The notes below the pieces were generated by a model. It did not search any database, was not told the origin of the DNA, and was given only the letters and a program-made list of their open reading frames with translations. A stretch of DNA of 64,000 nt, from the NCBI RefSeq assembly GCF_001939735.1, contig NZ_MJIL01000083.1, positions 57,003-121,002 on the forward strand, given 5' to 3'. This stretch comes from Photobacterium proteolyticum. Its GTDB lineage: Bacteria; Pseudomonadota; Gammaproteobacteria; Enterobacterales; Vibrionaceae. Made by a program: the position numbers and the translations under genes. Shown here piece by piece: positions 9,260 to 19,373 of this stretch. Each line of letters begins with the position of its first letter. The first letter of the stretch is position 1.

Positions 9260-10243
9260 TCAGCGGCGCTTGATTTTCCGCGGCACCACTTCAATCCCTG
9301 TCCGGTAGCGTCCGGCAGCAGCATTCAATGCCAGCTCCAGGGCATTATCAGCAATCAGCTCGAATTGTTGCGGAAGAGACTGAATCTTAATCGGCAGGAA
9401 ATCCAGCAACCGGTTATCACCAAAAGTGGCAAGGTGGGTTTTCTGCATCAGCTCAGGATTGGCCAACAGGCAGTCTAGGATACCTTCGAACAGTGTGTAT
9501 GAGGTCGCCAGTATAGCGTCGGGCAGAGTATTGTTGTCGATCCACTGCTGGACCTGTTGTTGGCCTTGCTGCTGGCTGAAGTGATCGCCATAGGTGACAA
9601 GTGTTTCCAGCTCCTGGTGCTGAGTATGAATGGCTGAATAGAAGCCTTGCTCACGCTCTTTTGATACGCCCAGATCCGGCACTGCACCGACCAGGCCAAT
9701 ACTGGCGATGTTCTTGGCGAGCAGGCTTTGCGTTAGTTCGAAAGCCCCTTCGAGGTCTTCGCTGATCACACTGGCAAACTCTTCGTCATCCAAGGCACGG
9801 TCAATCGCGATAACCGGTACACCACCGGCCTGGATCTTTTTATAGAAAGAATGATCGGCAGGCAGTGCACTGGCAACCAGTAAGGCATCAATGCGTCTGC
9901 TCAGTAGGGTTTCCGCGACTTTCATTTCTGTGTCGATATCGTCATCCGAGCAGGAAATAATAAGCTGATAACCGGCTTTGCGGGCATCGCGTTCCAGTAG
10001 TTTCGCCAGCTTGGCATAACTGCTGTTTTCCAGATCCGGGATGATCAGGCCAAAAGAGCGGCTGCTTCCGGCTCGCAGAGAAGTGGCGGCATGGTCAGGC
10101 CGGTAGTTAAACTCATCAACTACAGCCATAACTTTTTGCTGGGTTTTTTCGCTGATCCGGTACTTTGCCGCTTTGCCATTGATGACATAGCTGGCTGTCG
10201 TTCGTGACACCCCAGCCAGTTTGGCTATTTCGTCTAACTTCAT
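9260..10243 (-). CDS. cra: Catabolite repressor/activator Cra (FruR), LacI family
   Basis: A 327-residue LacI-family regulator. The N-terminal helix-turn-helix MKLDEIAKLAGVSRTTASYV is followed by the hinge and a periplasmic-binding-protein-like effector domain (about 60-327, starting at FGLIIPDLENSSYAKLA). Sequence and position divergent from fruBKA identify it as Cra/FruR, which binds fructose 1-phosphate and then leaves the DNA. In the family it represses fructose uptake and glycolysis genes and activates gluconeogenic ones such as ppsA, which lies 6.5 kb away. Three palindromes in the 273-base gap to fruB fit its known operator, so it probably represses fruBKA and itself. Confidence 0.94.
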   Translation of the reverse strand: MKLDEIAKLAGVSRTTASYVINGKAAKYRISEKTQQKVMAVVDEFNYRPDHAATSLRAGSSRSFGLIIPDLENSSYAKLAKLLERDARKAGYQLIISCSDDDIDTEMKVAETLLSRRIDALLVASALPADHSFYKKIQAGGVPVIAIDRALDDEEFASVISEDLEGAFELTQSLLAKNIASIGLVGAVPDLGVSKEREQGFYSAIHTQHQELETLVTYGDHFSQQQGQQQVQQWIDNNTLPDAILATSYTLFEGILDCLLANPELMQKTHLATFGDNRLLDFLPIKIQSLPQQFELIADNALELALNAAAGRYRTGIEVVPRKIKRR

Positions 10244-10325
10244 TCTCGATTCTTAGTCTTTGGTAGAATTTGTGCGCCTGATCATATATTCGCAAATGAT
10301 CTGGCACAGAACAATTGCAATATTA

Positions 10326-10341
10326 GCTGAAACCATTCAGC
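10326..10341. promoter_or_regulatory. Cra operator 1
   Basis: GCTGAAACCATTCAGC, with 6-base arms GCTGAA/TTCAGC, matches the TGAA-N-C-N-T type Cra/FruR operator. It is 83 bases upstream of the cra start, and the first of three similar sites in the cra-fruB gap. Confidence 0.8.
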
Positions 10342-10347
10342 ATGTCA

Positions 10348-10363
10348 GCTGAAAGGTTTCAGC
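10348..10363. promoter_or_regulatory. Cra operator 2
   Basis: GCTGAAAGGTTTCAGC, a near-perfect palindrome six bases after operator 1. The centre-to-centre distance is 22 bases, about two helix turns, so two repressor dimers could sit on the same face. Confidence 0.8.
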
Positions 10364-10415
10364 AAAGCTAATTTTACTTGAGCAAAGTTCTGCTGAAGCT
10401 TTTATTTTCAGTAAA

Positions 10416-10433
10416 AGCTGAATCGATTCAGCT
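10416..10433. promoter_or_regulatory. Cra operator 3 (perfect palindrome)
   Basis: AGCTGAATCGATTCAGCT is a perfect 18-base palindrome and the closest of the three to the canonical Cra sequence. It ends 83 bases before the fruB start codon, where it would overlap or flank the fruBKA promoter. A half site, TGCTGAAGC, lies about 20 bases upstream. Confidence 0.85.
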
Positions 10434-10516
10434 CTTACTGAAGTTAACTAGAATTAAAGACGTGTAGATAGGACGAAAGTGCATTTCGCCGAGTCATCGA
10501 ATACTGGAGAGAGTTC

Positions 10517-11635
10517 ATGCTGTCATTATCAAAGAGCGATATTCAGCTAAAGCAATCTGCTGCTGATAAGCAACAAGCTATCAAGGCATTGGCTACCGGT
10601 CTGGAGCAACAAGGGCTGGTTGATACAGGGTATGTCAACGGCATGTTGGACAGGGAAGCGCAAAATTCCACGTTTCTGGGCAATGGCATTGCAATCCCTC
10701 ACGGAACAACAGATACCCGCGGTTTGGTGAAGCAAACTGGTGTTCGCGTACATCACTTTCCACAAGGTGTGGATTGGGGAGAGGGAAAGACAGCCTATCT
10801 TGCAATTGGTATTGCGGCAAAATCGGATGAGCACCTTGGGATCCTCAAGCAACTGACGAAAGTCCTGTCAGCCGACGGCGTGGAAGAAAAGCTAAAGCAC
10901 TGCGATAGCGCAGAAGGATTGATTGCCATTCTGAACGGGGACGAACAGCTAGAAGCTGAGTTTGATGCTGGTCTTGTTCAACTGGCCTTTCCGGCGACAG
11001 ATCTGATTCAGCTTACAGCGGTTGCAGCTGGATTAATCAAAAATCGCCAGGCTGCGGGTAACACCAGTGTTGCTGATGCCATCGCAACAGGTGCGAACTA
11101 CCTCGGACAAGGCTTATGGCTTGCTAAAACCGACAAAGAGGTGACTAAAACTGCTTTGTCCTTTGTCACTCCGGCAACAGAATTCGATGAGCAGGGCAGA
11201 CAGGTCAAGGGGCTGCTGATGGTGGCAGCATGCAACGGCGCTCACCTGAACAACATGAACTACCTGGCGCAGCTTTTATACAAACAGCAGGCCGACAAGT
11301 TATTTACGGCTGATGAAGAAAAAGTCGTATCGCTGCTGACGCAAGAAGTTATCGAAGGTAATAGCGACGTATTTAAAATCCGCAATCCTCACGGCCTGCA
11401 TGCCCGTCCCGGGGCCATGCTGGTCAGCGTCGCCAAGAAATTCGAATCGAATATTTTGGTTGCCAATCTCAATGGTGATGGCAAGGCAGTAAATGCCAAG
11501 AGCCTGATGAAAGTGATTGCCCTAGGTGTGAAGCAGGGGCACGAGCTGCAATTTACTGCCCAGGGTGACGATGCTGAAGCGGCACTGGCTGCTATCGGGC
11601 AGGCCATTGCCGATGGTTTGGGTGAGGGTAAGTAA
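10517..11635 (+). CDS. fruB: Fructose PTS diphosphoryl-transfer protein FruB (EIIA-HPr)
   Basis: A 372-residue cytosolic phosphocarrier. The EIIA(Fru) domain (about 1-145) has its phosphorylated histidine at H62 in GIAIPHGTTDTR. A middle region (about 155-275) of EIIA-like ancestry and unclear role follows. The C-terminal HPr-like domain (about 286-368) has its active histidine at H295 in NPHGLHARPG. It passes phosphate from enzyme I to FruA for uptake of fructose as fructose 1-phosphate. The start follows GGAGAG. The stop overlaps the fruK start (TAATG), so the three genes form one operon. Length and order match E. coli FPr. Confidence 0.95.
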   Translation: MLSLSKSDIQLKQSAADKQQAIKALATGLEQQGLVDTGYVNGMLDREAQNSTFLGNGIAIPHGTTDTRGLVKQTGVRVHHFPQGVDWGEGKTAYLAIGIAAKSDEHLGILKQLTKVLSADGVEEKLKHCDSAEGLIAILNGDEQLEAEFDAGLVQLAFPATDLIQLTAVAAGLIKNRQAAGNTSVADAIATGANYLGQGLWLAKTDKEVTKTALSFVTPATEFDEQGRQVKGLLMVAACNGAHLNNMNYLAQLLYKQQADKLFTADEEKVVSLLTQEVIEGNSDVFKIRNPHGLHARPGAMLVSVAKKFESNILVANLNGDGKAVNAKSLMKVIALGVKQGHELQFTAQGDDAEAALAAIGQAIADGLGEGK

Positions 11636-12648
11636 TGAGTGAGCTTAACGTGGCGAATGAACAAATCATGGCAAGCAGTAAAAAGCCAAAGGTCGTAACA
11701 GTAACGTTAAACCCTGCTCTGGATTTGACCGGTAACCTGAATGTGTTAACCGCAGGTACGGTGAATCTGGTTGAAAAAGGAAGTCTGCACCCGGCGGGCA
11801 AAGGGGTGAATGTGGCCAAGGTACTGGCTGAGCTTGGTGCGGATGTCACGGTAACAGGTTTGCTTGGTGCCGATAACCAGGAACCGTTTTGTCAGCTGTT
11901 TGAAGCCTTGGGAGCTAATGATCAGTTTGTCCGAGTCAACGGTGCTAGCCGGATAAATGTAAAACTGGTCGAGGCAAGCGGACAGGTCAGTGATATCAAC
12001 TTCCCTGGTGTTGCAGTATCCGAACAAGACATTCAGGCCTTTGAGCAAACGCTTTTCGCTCTGGCTGACAGCCATGAAGTGTTTGTGATGGCAGGTAGCC
12101 TGCCGAAGGGTATCTCCCCGGAGCTGTGTGCCAGTTGGGTTGCTCAGCTTCAGGAGCGAGGCAAGCATGTTTTCTTTGACAGCAGCAAAGCGGCACTGAC
12201 CGCGGGCTTGAACGCTGCGCCATGGTTGGTGAAACCCAATGATGAGGAACTGTCGGACTGGGCCGGTCGCGCATTGTCGACCAAACAAGATTTAACACAG
12301 GTTGCAGAACAACTTGGACAAAAAGGGATTGCGAATGTTGTGGTCTCTTTGGGTGCCGAAGGAGTGATGTGGCTGGATAACGACGGATGGCTAAGTTCGC
12401 AGCCACCGAAAATGAATGTTGTGAGTACTGTTGGCGCGGGTGACACATTGGTGGCAGGCCTGTGCTGGGGGCAACTCAATAACTGGAATAAGCAAGAGAC
12501 ATTGAGTTTTGCCACTGCACTCTCGGCATTGGCTGTGAGTCAGGTTGGGGTCGGCGTTGACGATCTCGATGCAGTATTGGCAATCAAAGAAAGTGTCCAA
12601 CTACTAGATAGCAATGTGAACGCTAACACGGAACAGAGGGTATCATGA
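11635..12648 (+). CDS. fruK: 1-phosphofructokinase FruK
   Basis: A 337-residue PfkB-family sugar kinase that turns fructose 1-phosphate, delivered by FruA, into fructose 1,6-bisphosphate using ATP. Visible motifs are the N-terminal VTLNPALDLTG, the substrate-binding HPAGKGVNVAKVLAELG, and the C-terminal STVGAGDTLVAGL with the catalytic aspartate and anion hole. The ATG overlaps the fruB stop; an internal ATG eleven codons later would give the more usual start near the first strand, and either could be used. Its own stop overlaps the fruA start. By consuming fructose 1-phosphate it also resets the Cra signal. Confidence 0.95.
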   Translation: MSELNVANEQIMASSKKPKVVTVTLNPALDLTGNLNVLTAGTVNLVEKGSLHPAGKGVNVAKVLAELGADVTVTGLLGADNQEPFCQLFEALGANDQFVRVNGASRINVKLVEASGQVSDINFPGVAVSEQDIQAFEQTLFALADSHEVFVMAGSLPKGISPELCASWVAQLQERGKHVFFDSSKAALTAGLNAAPWLVKPNDEELSDWAGRALSTKQDLTQVAEQLGQKGIANVVVSLGAEGVMWLDNDGWLSSQPPKMNVVSTVGAGDTLVAGLCWGQLNNWNKQETLSFATALSALAVSQVGVGVDDLDAVLAIKESVQLLDSNVNANTEQRVS

Positions 12649-14396
12649 TGAAAATTGCAGTTGTAACAGCTTGCCCGAGTGGTATTGCAAACAGTGTTAT
12701 TGCCGCAGGCTTAATGGAAAAAGCCGCTGCAGAACTCAAACTAACCGCTAACATTGAATGTCAGTCGACAGTCATGCCAGTCAAGGCGTTGACAGATGCA
12801 CAGATTAGCGAGGCGGAGTGTATTGTTATCGCAGCCAATACGGCAGTAGATACAACTCGCTTTAAAGGCAAAAAGGTCTACCAGTCAGGTGTCGATGCCT
12901 GTCTGGCGGATCCAAAAGCTTACCTTGAGCAAGCTATCGCGCAAGCATCAGTACTGAAGAATGTACAGGCGGTAGTACCTGCTAGCGCACCTGCAGAGGC
13001 AACATCAGGCTCGAAGAAAATTGTTGCGATCACAGCCTGCCCAACAGGAGTGGCGCATACCTTTATGGCAGCAGAAGCCCTGGAAGAAGAGGGCAAGCGC
13101 CAGGGGCATAGCATCAAGGTTGAAACTCGCGGTTCAGTGGGGGCGAAGAATCAGCTGACAGCTGAAGAAATTGCAGACGCTGACTTGGTCGTTATTGCTG
13201 CTGATATTGAGGTTGATTTATCACGTTTTGATGGTAAGAAGCTTTACAAAACCAGCACCGGTCTGGCGTTGAAGAAAACCTCTCAGGAGTTGGAAAAAGC
13301 TTTCTCGTCAGCAACTGATTATAAGCACGAGGGCAGTTCAGTAAGTGCTGGTCAGAAGCAGGAAAAGACAGGCGCCTACAAACACTTGATGACCGGGGTT
13401 TCGCATATGCTTCCGCTTGTGGTTGCCGGTGGTTTGGCAATTGCACTGTCGTTCGTGTTTGGTATTGAAGCATTTAAAGAAGAGGGTACTCTGGCTGCCG
13501 CACTGATGACAATTGGTGGTGGTTCAGCATTTGCGTTAATGGTGCCGGTACTGGCAGGTTTTATTGCCTTCTCGATTGCGGACCGTCCGGGCCTGGCACC
13601 GGGTCTGATTGGCGGTATGCTGGCAAGCTCGACGGGAGCAGGGTTCCTGGGTGGTATTGTTGCCGGCTTCCTGGCCGGTTACAGCGCCAAGTTTATTGCT
13701 GATAACCTCAAGCTGCCTCAGTCTATGGAAGCATTGAAGCCTATCCTGATCATTCCGTTGCTATCAAGCTTGGTTACCGGTCTTATCATGATCTACATTG
13801 TTGGCGGACCGGTATCTGCGGCAATGAATGGCCTGACTGACTTCCTGAACAACATGGGCTCTGCTAATGCAGTATTGCTGGGTATTATTCTTGGCAGCAT
13901 GATGTGTTTCGACCTGGGGGGGCCTGTTAACAAGGCAGCCTATACATTTGGTGTCGGTTTGCTGGCTTCACAAACTTATGCGCCAATGGCGGCAATCATG
14001 GCAGCCGGTATGGTTCCGGCTCTGGGTATGGGTTTGGCGACTTTCCTCGCCAAGCGTAAGTTCAATGCCAGTGAGGCAGAGGCGGGTAAAGCATCATTCG
14101 TATTGGGGCTTTGTTTTATCTCAGAAGGGGCGATTCCATTTGCCGCGCGTGATCCAATGCGTGTCATTCCAAGCTGTATGGCGGGCGGTGCATTAACGGG
14201 CGCGCTATCTATGCTGTTTGGTGCAAAACTGATGGCACCACACGGTGGCCTGTTTGTTCTGTTTATCCCGAATGCGATTACTCCAGTACTGATGTACCTG
14301 GTTGCGATTGCGGCCGGTACGATTGTGACTGGCGTAACTTATGCCTTCTTGAAAAAATCAGATGAAGAGCAGCTAGTTGCAGCAACCGCTAAATAA
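12645..14396 (+). CDS. fruA: Fructose-specific PTS permease FruA (EIIB'-EIIB-EIIC)
   Basis: A 583-residue inner-membrane fructose transporter. It has an EIIB' domain (1-100) with C10 in VTACPSGIAN, a linker, the phosphorylated EIIB domain (about 124-225) with C132 in ITACPTGVAHTF, and an EIIC membrane domain (about 245-570) with multiple membrane helices, including the conserved DLGGPVNKAAY loop. Phosphate passes FruB-EIIA, EIIB cysteine, sugar. The ATG overlaps the fruK stop by four bases, so translation is probably coupled. A strong terminator follows. Duplication of EIIB matches E. coli FruA. Confidence 0.95.
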   Translation: MMKIAVVTACPSGIANSVIAAGLMEKAAAELKLTANIECQSTVMPVKALTDAQISEAECIVIAANTAVDTTRFKGKKVYQSGVDACLADPKAYLEQAIAQASVLKNVQAVVPASAPAEATSGSKKIVAITACPTGVAHTFMAAEALEEEGKRQGHSIKVETRGSVGAKNQLTAEEIADADLVVIAADIEVDLSRFDGKKLYKTSTGLALKKTSQELEKAFSSATDYKHEGSSVSAGQKQEKTGAYKHLMTGVSHMLPLVVAGGLAIALSFVFGIEAFKEEGTLAAALMTIGGGSAFALMVPVLAGFIAFSIADRPGLAPGLIGGMLASSTGAGFLGGIVAGFLAGYSAKFIADNLKLPQSMEALKPILIIPLLSSLVTGLIMIYIVGGPVSAAMNGLTDFLNNMGSANAVLLGIILGSMMCFDLGGPVNKAAYTFGVGLLASQTYAPMAAIMAAGMVPALGMGLATFLAKRKFNASEAEAGKASFVLGLCFISEGAIPFAARDPMRVIPSCMAGGALTGALSMLFGAKLMAPHGGLFVLFIPNAITPVLMYLVAIAAGTIVTGVTYAFLKKSDEEQLVAATAK

Positions 14397-14424
14397 GATC
14401 GAGTAGAGCCATTCGGTAAAAATG

Positions 14425-14457
14425 AAAGCCCCGGCATGATAATCATGCCGGGGCTTT
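14425..14457 (+). terminator. Rho-independent terminator of fruBKA
   Basis: A perfect stem of AAAGCCCCGGCATGAT and its complement with almost no loop, followed by a short T run, 29 bases past the fruA stop. Confidence 0.88.
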
Positions 14458-14692
14458 TGCCACCGCTGCCTACGTATTGATAGGGCTTGTTCTTGACCGA
14501 CAACGCCGATCGACTGAGCTCTTTCTCCCCTTCGGCGGCACAGTGTGCCAATGCACAACAGAGCTCTTAAGAACAAACACATCTTTTATAAGTTGTAGGC
14601 TTTCCCTGCGTTTGCAAAACAGTGTTGCCACTGTAATAGCGCTTTAGTTTTATTTATTGTTGTTATCCCCAAATTATAATTATTATTTATTG

Positions 14693-15367
14693 TTATTTTT
14701 CTTCTGCTGCCATTAGCAGATCTTCACCATCGGTGACCAGTAAATAGGACTTCCCTGGGTCCAAATTGCACAAGCTGATTGATTCAGCTGCAAAAAATAA
14801 CTCACCGCTACAGTTCTCAAGTGTCAGGTAAGGTGTTATCTGTCCTTTTTTTGCTTCTATGGCAGAAATAACCGACGAGATAACCTGTACCCGCGAATCT
14901 GAATGGCTGAACACCCGAACACTGTATTTCCCTTCCTGGCTAGAAGGTTGTTGCCTGATGGTAGAAAGAGCCAGTTCATCATTGTCTAACCATGCGATCG
15001 CCCAGAGTTTGTCTGCGCGGTTTAGCATGACTTCCAAAGATTCGCTCGTTTCCGACTGAGTGTTGGTGTCCCAGGCGCCGATATCAAGAACGACCGGCGT
15101 GGGGGTTGACCAACTCACTGAGTGGCTAGCGACTTCTGAGTTGCTGTTCGAAGCAACCTGCGTATTGGGATCAAAAAGTGTTTCTGTACCGCCGGACTGT
15201 TTAACAAAGTAGTCAACGGATTTATTCGCTGTATTGACGAAATCGATGTCAACTTGCGGCGAGCCGCCAAGCTCACTCTCAGGCAATAATTCTTGCACTG
15301 AGCTACTGTCTCCACCACATCCTGTAATATACAAAGCAATACACATTGTGAGCGCTGGCCTAATCAT
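14693..15367 (-). CDS. Hypothetical lipoprotein
   Basis: A 224-residue protein with a lipoprotein signal: hydrophobic residues 5-16 and a lipobox ending ITGC at C17, followed by GGDSSS, so probably an outer-membrane lipoprotein. The mature part is polar, rich in serine and short beta-strand-like segments, with two more cysteines near the end (ENCSGELFF and SLCNLD) that could pair. I do not recognise the family. AGAGG lies nine bases before the ATG. It stands alone between the fru terminator and ppsR, and no function can be inferred from its neighbours. Confidence 0.7.
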   Translation of the reverse strand: MIRPALTMCIALYITGCGGDSSSVQELLPESELGGSPQVDIDFVNTANKSVDYFVKQSGGTETLFDPNTQVASNSNSEVASHSVSWSTPTPVVLDIGAWDTNTQSETSESLEVMLNRADKLWAIAWLDNDELALSTIRQQPSSQEGKYSVRVFSHSDSRVQVISSVISAIEAKKGQITPYLTLENCSGELFFAAESISLCNLDPGKSYLLVTDGEDLLMAAEEK

Positions 15368-15706
15368 GTTAGGAACCTCTGTTGTAATTATTTGCGAAGC
15401 TCAAAGTAAGCATATTGCAAGAATTAGTGATTTTTTGATGAATAACAGGGAGAAAATTGAGTTTTTAGTAAGTGACTGAATTTATGGCTTAATAAGGCTC
15501 TCAAGAGTGAGAAAATATGATGAGACATCAGTAAGATGCAGAAGTAGGCATGTTTTTTATCCCATTTGAGTCAACTAGGCAAAATTGGAAACGGCGTTTG
15601 AGAGGTGCTCGCCGCAAAGGACGGCAAGCATTCATATCGCTGTGCGTCTCACAAAAATTCCTGACTAAACTACTCTGTTATTTTGTAAGGATAAAAATGT
15701 TTATCA
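15368..15706. other. Intergenic region without recognised features
   Basis: About 340 bases between the lipoprotein start and the ppsR stop. It must hold the lipoprotein promoter. The plus-strand frame opening at 15550 runs into ppsR and lacks a ribosome site and recognisable sequence. Confidence 0.4.
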
Positions 15707-16540
15707 TTAGCACATGCGGCGTTTCAAACCGCTCATATCCAGCAAGCGAGTTGAGATTTCCTCCACCGACAAAGAGGTCGTGTTGAGGTAAGGAATCGCT
15801 TCGCGGCGGAACATACTTTCGACTTTGTTAAGTTCGGATTCACACTGCTGCAGGCTGGCATAATCACTGTTCGCGTAGCGTCCGTTTCGGATAGCTACCA
15901 GACGACCGGTATCGATGGTCAAGCCATAGGTTTTATAGCGAAATGGCTCAATAGCCTGCGGTAATTTCAGGCTCGTCATGTCTTCGGCAATGAACGGATA
16001 GTTGACGGCCCGGATCCCGAATTGCATGGCAAGATACAGGCTGGTTGGGGTTTTTCCGCATCGCGACACCCCAAGCAGAATGATATCGGCTTGTTCAAGA
16101 TTGTTCAGTGAAACACCGTCGTCGTGGGCGAGGGTGTACTCGATGGCAGCGATACGATCCTGATAGCTGGCAGCATCTTTGTTGATACTGTGCGAGCGCT
16201 GCAACTGGGGCATTGGTTCCATATCCAGATCATCCTTGAGTGGATCCACAAGCGCATTCAATACGTCGTAGAGATTGGCCGAGCATTGTTCAATGATCGC
16301 TTTTACTTCCGGGATAACCACCGAGTAGAAAACCAAGGGCTTTACGCCTGTTTCTTCATAGATTCGATTGATCTGTTTTTGCACGTTGAGGGCGCGATCG
16401 ACTGATTCGACGAAGGGCAGGGTTGTTTGTCGGGTCTCAATGGGAAATTGACCCAAAACTGCATGCCCAAGTGTTTCAGAAGTAATCGCTGTACCGTCAG
16501 AAACGTAAAATACATCACGAAAATTGGATTTGCGCTGCAT
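15707..16540 (-). CDS. ppsR: PEP synthase regulatory protein PpsR (bifunctional kinase/pyrophosphorylase)
   Basis: A 277-residue DUF299-family protein. It inactivates PEP synthase by ADP-dependent phosphorylation of a threonine beside the catalytic histidine and reactivates it by phosphate-dependent removal. The N-terminus has VFYVSDGTAITSETLGHAVL; the P-loop-like motif ILLGVSRCGKTPTS is near residue 155; the YPFIAEDM and TYGLTIDTGRL segments are typical. It is divergent from its target ppsA across 219 bases, the usual arrangement in gamma-proteobacteria. The name rests on this pairing and overall similarity. Confidence 0.94.
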   Translation of the reverse strand: MQRKSNFRDVFYVSDGTAITSETLGHAVLGQFPIETRQTTLPFVESVDRALNVQKQINRIYEETGVKPLVFYSVVIPEVKAIIEQCSANLYDVLNALVDPLKDDLDMEPMPQLQRSHSINKDAASYQDRIAAIEYTLAHDDGVSLNNLEQADIILLGVSRCGKTPTSLYLAMQFGIRAVNYPFIAEDMTSLKLPQAIEPFRYKTYGLTIDTGRLVAIRNGRYANSDYASLQQCESELNKVESMFRREAIPYLNTTSLSVEEISTRLLDMSGLKRRMC

Positions 16541-16759
16541 AAAAAGTTGAATCCTTAAAAAATATCTGTAACGTTAAGCTCATTAATACTAATAACAATA
16601 ACCTTACAGGGTATCTATTCTTCTTTTACATATACTATGTAGAGAAGAATACCTAGACGGAGGCATATTGTACGCAGTATTTTTTTGACTGCGAATGCAA
16701 TCGTTTTCGTTGAGAGGTTGCCCACATAAACTGTTGAATCCAATTAAAGGAGAGTTGCC

Positions 16760-19129
16760 GTGCAACAGAATGTTGTTTGGTATGATGCTTTATCAATGAA
16801 CGATGTTGATAAAGTGGGTGGAAAGAATGCATCACTGGGTGAAATGGTTGCAAACCTTGCCAGTGCCGGCGTAAAAGTGCCTAACGGCTATGCGACAACG
16901 TCATATGCATTTAACCAGTTTCTTGATGCAAATGACCTGAATGATCGTATCTACAATCTGCTTGATAAGTTAGATGTCGATGATGTGAATGCGCTGCAGC
17001 AGGCAGGAGAAACTATCCGAAATTGGGTTCTAGAAGCACCGCTTCCGGCCGATTTGGAACAGGAAATCCGTAGTTGCTATAGCGAACTGGGTGAAGGCGA
17101 TGAGATGCTCTCTGTTGCTGTACGCTCATCGGCAACGGCAGAAGACTTACCTGATGCCTCGTTTGCAGGCCAGCAGGAAACTTTCCTTAACGTACGTGGC
17201 ATTGATGCCGTTATTGAAGCAGTGAAGCATGTATTTGCCTCTCTGTTTAACGACCGTGCCATCTCTTACCGTGTTCACCAGGGCTTCGAACACAAAGGTG
17301 TTGCACTGTCTGCGGGTATCCAGCGCATGGTTCGCTCGGATATCGCCTCTTCGGGTGTGATGTTTACCCTGGACACTGAATCTGGTTTCGATCAGGTTGT
17401 GTTTATCACCTCTTCATGGGGGCTGGGTGAGATGGTTGTGCAAGGTGCCGTGAACCCGGATGAATTCTATGTTCACAAACCAACCCTGCAGGCTGGTAAC
17501 CCTGCCGTTGTACGCCGTACCTTCGGTTCTAAGCAAATCAAGATGGTTTATGCTGAAGGTAAAGAACTGGGTACGCAGGTAGAAATAATTGATACTACGG
17601 ATGAAGAGCGTCAGCAGTACTCTCTGACTGATGCTGAAACTGAATCATTAGCCAAGCAGGCCATGATCATTGAAAAGCACTACGGCCGTCCGATGGATAT
17701 CGAGTGGGCGAAAGATGGTGTGACCGGTGAACTCTTCATCGTTCAGGCCCGTCCTGAAACGGTACGCTCCCGTGATGATGCTCAGGTGATGGAACGGTTC
17801 CACCTAAATGGTTCTGGCACCGTACTTACTGAAGGTCGTGCTATTGGCCAGCGAATTGGCTCTGGCGCGGTACGTGTAGTATCGGATCTAAGCCAAATGG
17901 ATCAGGTGCAGGCGGGTGACGTGCTGGTGGCTGACATGACAGACCCTGACTGGGAGCCTGTGATGAAGAAAGCTGCTGCGATTGTTACCAACCGCGGTGG
18001 ACGTACATGTCATGCAGCGATTATCGCGCGTGAACTGGGTATTCCAGCCGTTGTTGGCTGTGGCAATGCGACCGAACTGCTGTCGACAGGACAGGAAGTG
18101 ACGGTTTCATGTGCTCAGGGCGAGACTGGTTACATCTACCAAGGTGAGCTGGAGTTTGAAGTTCGTCGCTCAGCGGTTGACGACCTACCGACACTGCCAC
18201 TAAAAGTGATGATGAATGTTGGTAACCCTGACCGTGCATTTGATTTCGCCTGTATCCCGAATGAAGGTGTGGGCCTTGCCCGTCTTGAGTTCATCATAAA
18301 CAAGATGATCGGTATCCACCCGAAAGCGCTGCTGAACTATGATTCACAGTCTGATGAGCTGAAAGCCGAGATCGACAAGCGCATTGTGGGCTACGAAGAT
18401 CCTGTCGAATTCTATATCGAGAAACTGACCGAAGGTATTTCGACGTTGGCTTCAGCATTCTGGCCGAAACGTGTCATTGTTCGTATGTCAGACTTCAAGT
18501 CGAACGAGTACCGTAATCTGGTTGGTGGTGTTCACTTCGAACCGACGGAAGAGAACCCGATGCTTGGTTTCCGTGGTGCATCACGTTACATCTCACCGAA
18601 GTTCGAGGACTGTTTTGCCCTGGAGTGTGAAGCCATCAAGCGCGTGCGTGAGCGTATGGGGCTGAAGAACGTTGAGATCATGATCCCGTTCGTTCGTACT
18701 GTGAGTGAAGCGGCTTCAGTTATTGACCTGCTGGCGAAGTTCGACCTTCGTCGTGGAGAAAATGGCCTGAAAGTTATCATGATGTGCGAACTACCGTCGA
18801 ATGCCATTTTGGCAGAAGAATTCCTCAAGTACTTTGATGGCTTCTCGATTGGTTCGAACGATATGACTCAGCTGACACTTGGCCTTGACCGCGACTCGGG
18901 TGAGATTGCCCACATGTTCGATGAGCGCAATGACGCGGTTAAAGCGATGCTGGCGATGGCGATTAAAGCTGCCAACAAAGCAGGCAAATATGTCGGTATC
19001 TGTGGTCAGGGACCATCGGATCATGAAGATTTAGCTGACTGGCTGATGGAGCAGGGTATTGATTCGGTATCACTTAACCCTGATACCGTTGTCGAAACTT
19101 GGCTGCACCTAGGTAGTAAATCTAACTAA
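16760..19129 (+). CDS. ppsA: Phosphoenolpyruvate synthase PpsA
   Basis: A 789-residue enzyme making phosphoenolpyruvate, AMP and phosphate from pyruvate and ATP, needed for growth on pyruvate, lactate or amino acids. It has an N-terminal ATP-binding domain (about 18-340, with [20 protein letters not shown]), a swivelling phosphohistidine domain with H418 in [15 protein letters not shown], and a C-terminal PEP/pyruvate-binding barrel (about 470-785, with [11 protein letters not shown] and the catalytic cysteine in [10 protein letters not shown]). The start is a GTG at 16760 behind the ribosome site AAAGGAGAG. The threonine next to the histidine (T416) is the target of PpsR, encoded divergently. 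Cra usually activates this gene; I did not find a clear Cra site in the gap. Confidence 0.97.
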   Translation: MQQNVVWYDALSMNDVDKVGGKNASLGEMVANLASAGVKVPNGYATTSYAFNQFLDANDLNDRIYNLLDKLDVDDVNALQQAGETIRNWVLEAPLPADLEQEIRSCYSELGEGDEMLSVAVRSSATAEDLPDASFAGQQETFLNVRGIDAVIEAVKHVFASLFNDRAISYRVHQGFEHKGVALSAGIQRMVRSDIASSGVMFTLDTESGFDQVVFITSSWGLGEMVVQGAVNPDEFYVHKPTLQAGNPAVVRRTFGSKQIKMVYAEGKELGTQVEIIDTTDEERQQYSLTDAETESLAKQAMIIEKHYGRPMDIEWAKDGVTGELFIVQARPETVRSRDDAQVMERFHLNGSGTVLTEGRAIGQRIGSGAVRVVSDLSQMDQVQAGDVLVADMTDPDWEPVMKKAAAIVTNRGGRTCHAAIIARELGIPAVVGCGNATELLSTGQEVTVSCAQGETGYIYQGELEFEVRRSAVDDLPTLPLKVMMNVGNPDRAFDFACIPNEGVGLARLEFIINKMIGIHPKALLNYDSQSDELKAEIDKRIVGYEDPVEFYIEKLTEGISTLASAFWPKRVIVRMSDFKSNEYRNLVGGVHFEPTEENPMLGFRGASRYISPKFEDCFALECEAIKRVRERMGLKNVEIMIPFVRTVSEAASVIDLLAKFDLRRGENGLKVIMMCELPSNAILAEEFLKYFDGFSIGSNDMTQLTLGLDRDSGEIAHMFDERNDAVKAMLAMAIKAANKAGKYVGICGQGPSDHEDLADWLMEQGIDSVSLNPDTVVETWLHLGSKSN

Positions 19130-19154
19130 GCGAAGTAATTGCCGTTAAGTAAAG

Positions 19155-19196
19155 CCTGTATCACCTTTGCATATTAAGGGTGATGCAGGTTTTTTG
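19155..19196 (+). terminator. Rho-independent terminator of ppsA
   Basis: CCTGTATCACC ... GGTGATGCAGG with one wobble pair, then TTTTTT, starting 25 bases past the ppsA stop. Confidence 0.85.
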
Positions 19197-19373
19197 ATTT
19201 TCTGGTTCCGAGAAATACTTTTCTAAGAATCTCCAAGCACTTCATAAATAGCTTGTAAATACGTTTGGTTATCATTACCAACAGCCTGAATGGCAACATT
19301 GGTAATGAATAAAAGAACCACGTAGAATACGCCCCTTTGAAATATGCAATGTTAGAAAGTGGGTTATATCGCA

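Noticed and set aside
10271..10286. Possible CRP site TGTGC-GCCTGA-TCATA upstream of cra
   Set aside because: Two mismatches in the ten core bases and no flanking support; too weak to list.
15550..15786. 78-residue plus-strand open frame
   Set aside because: Overlaps the end of ppsR, has no ribosome site and resembles no known protein.
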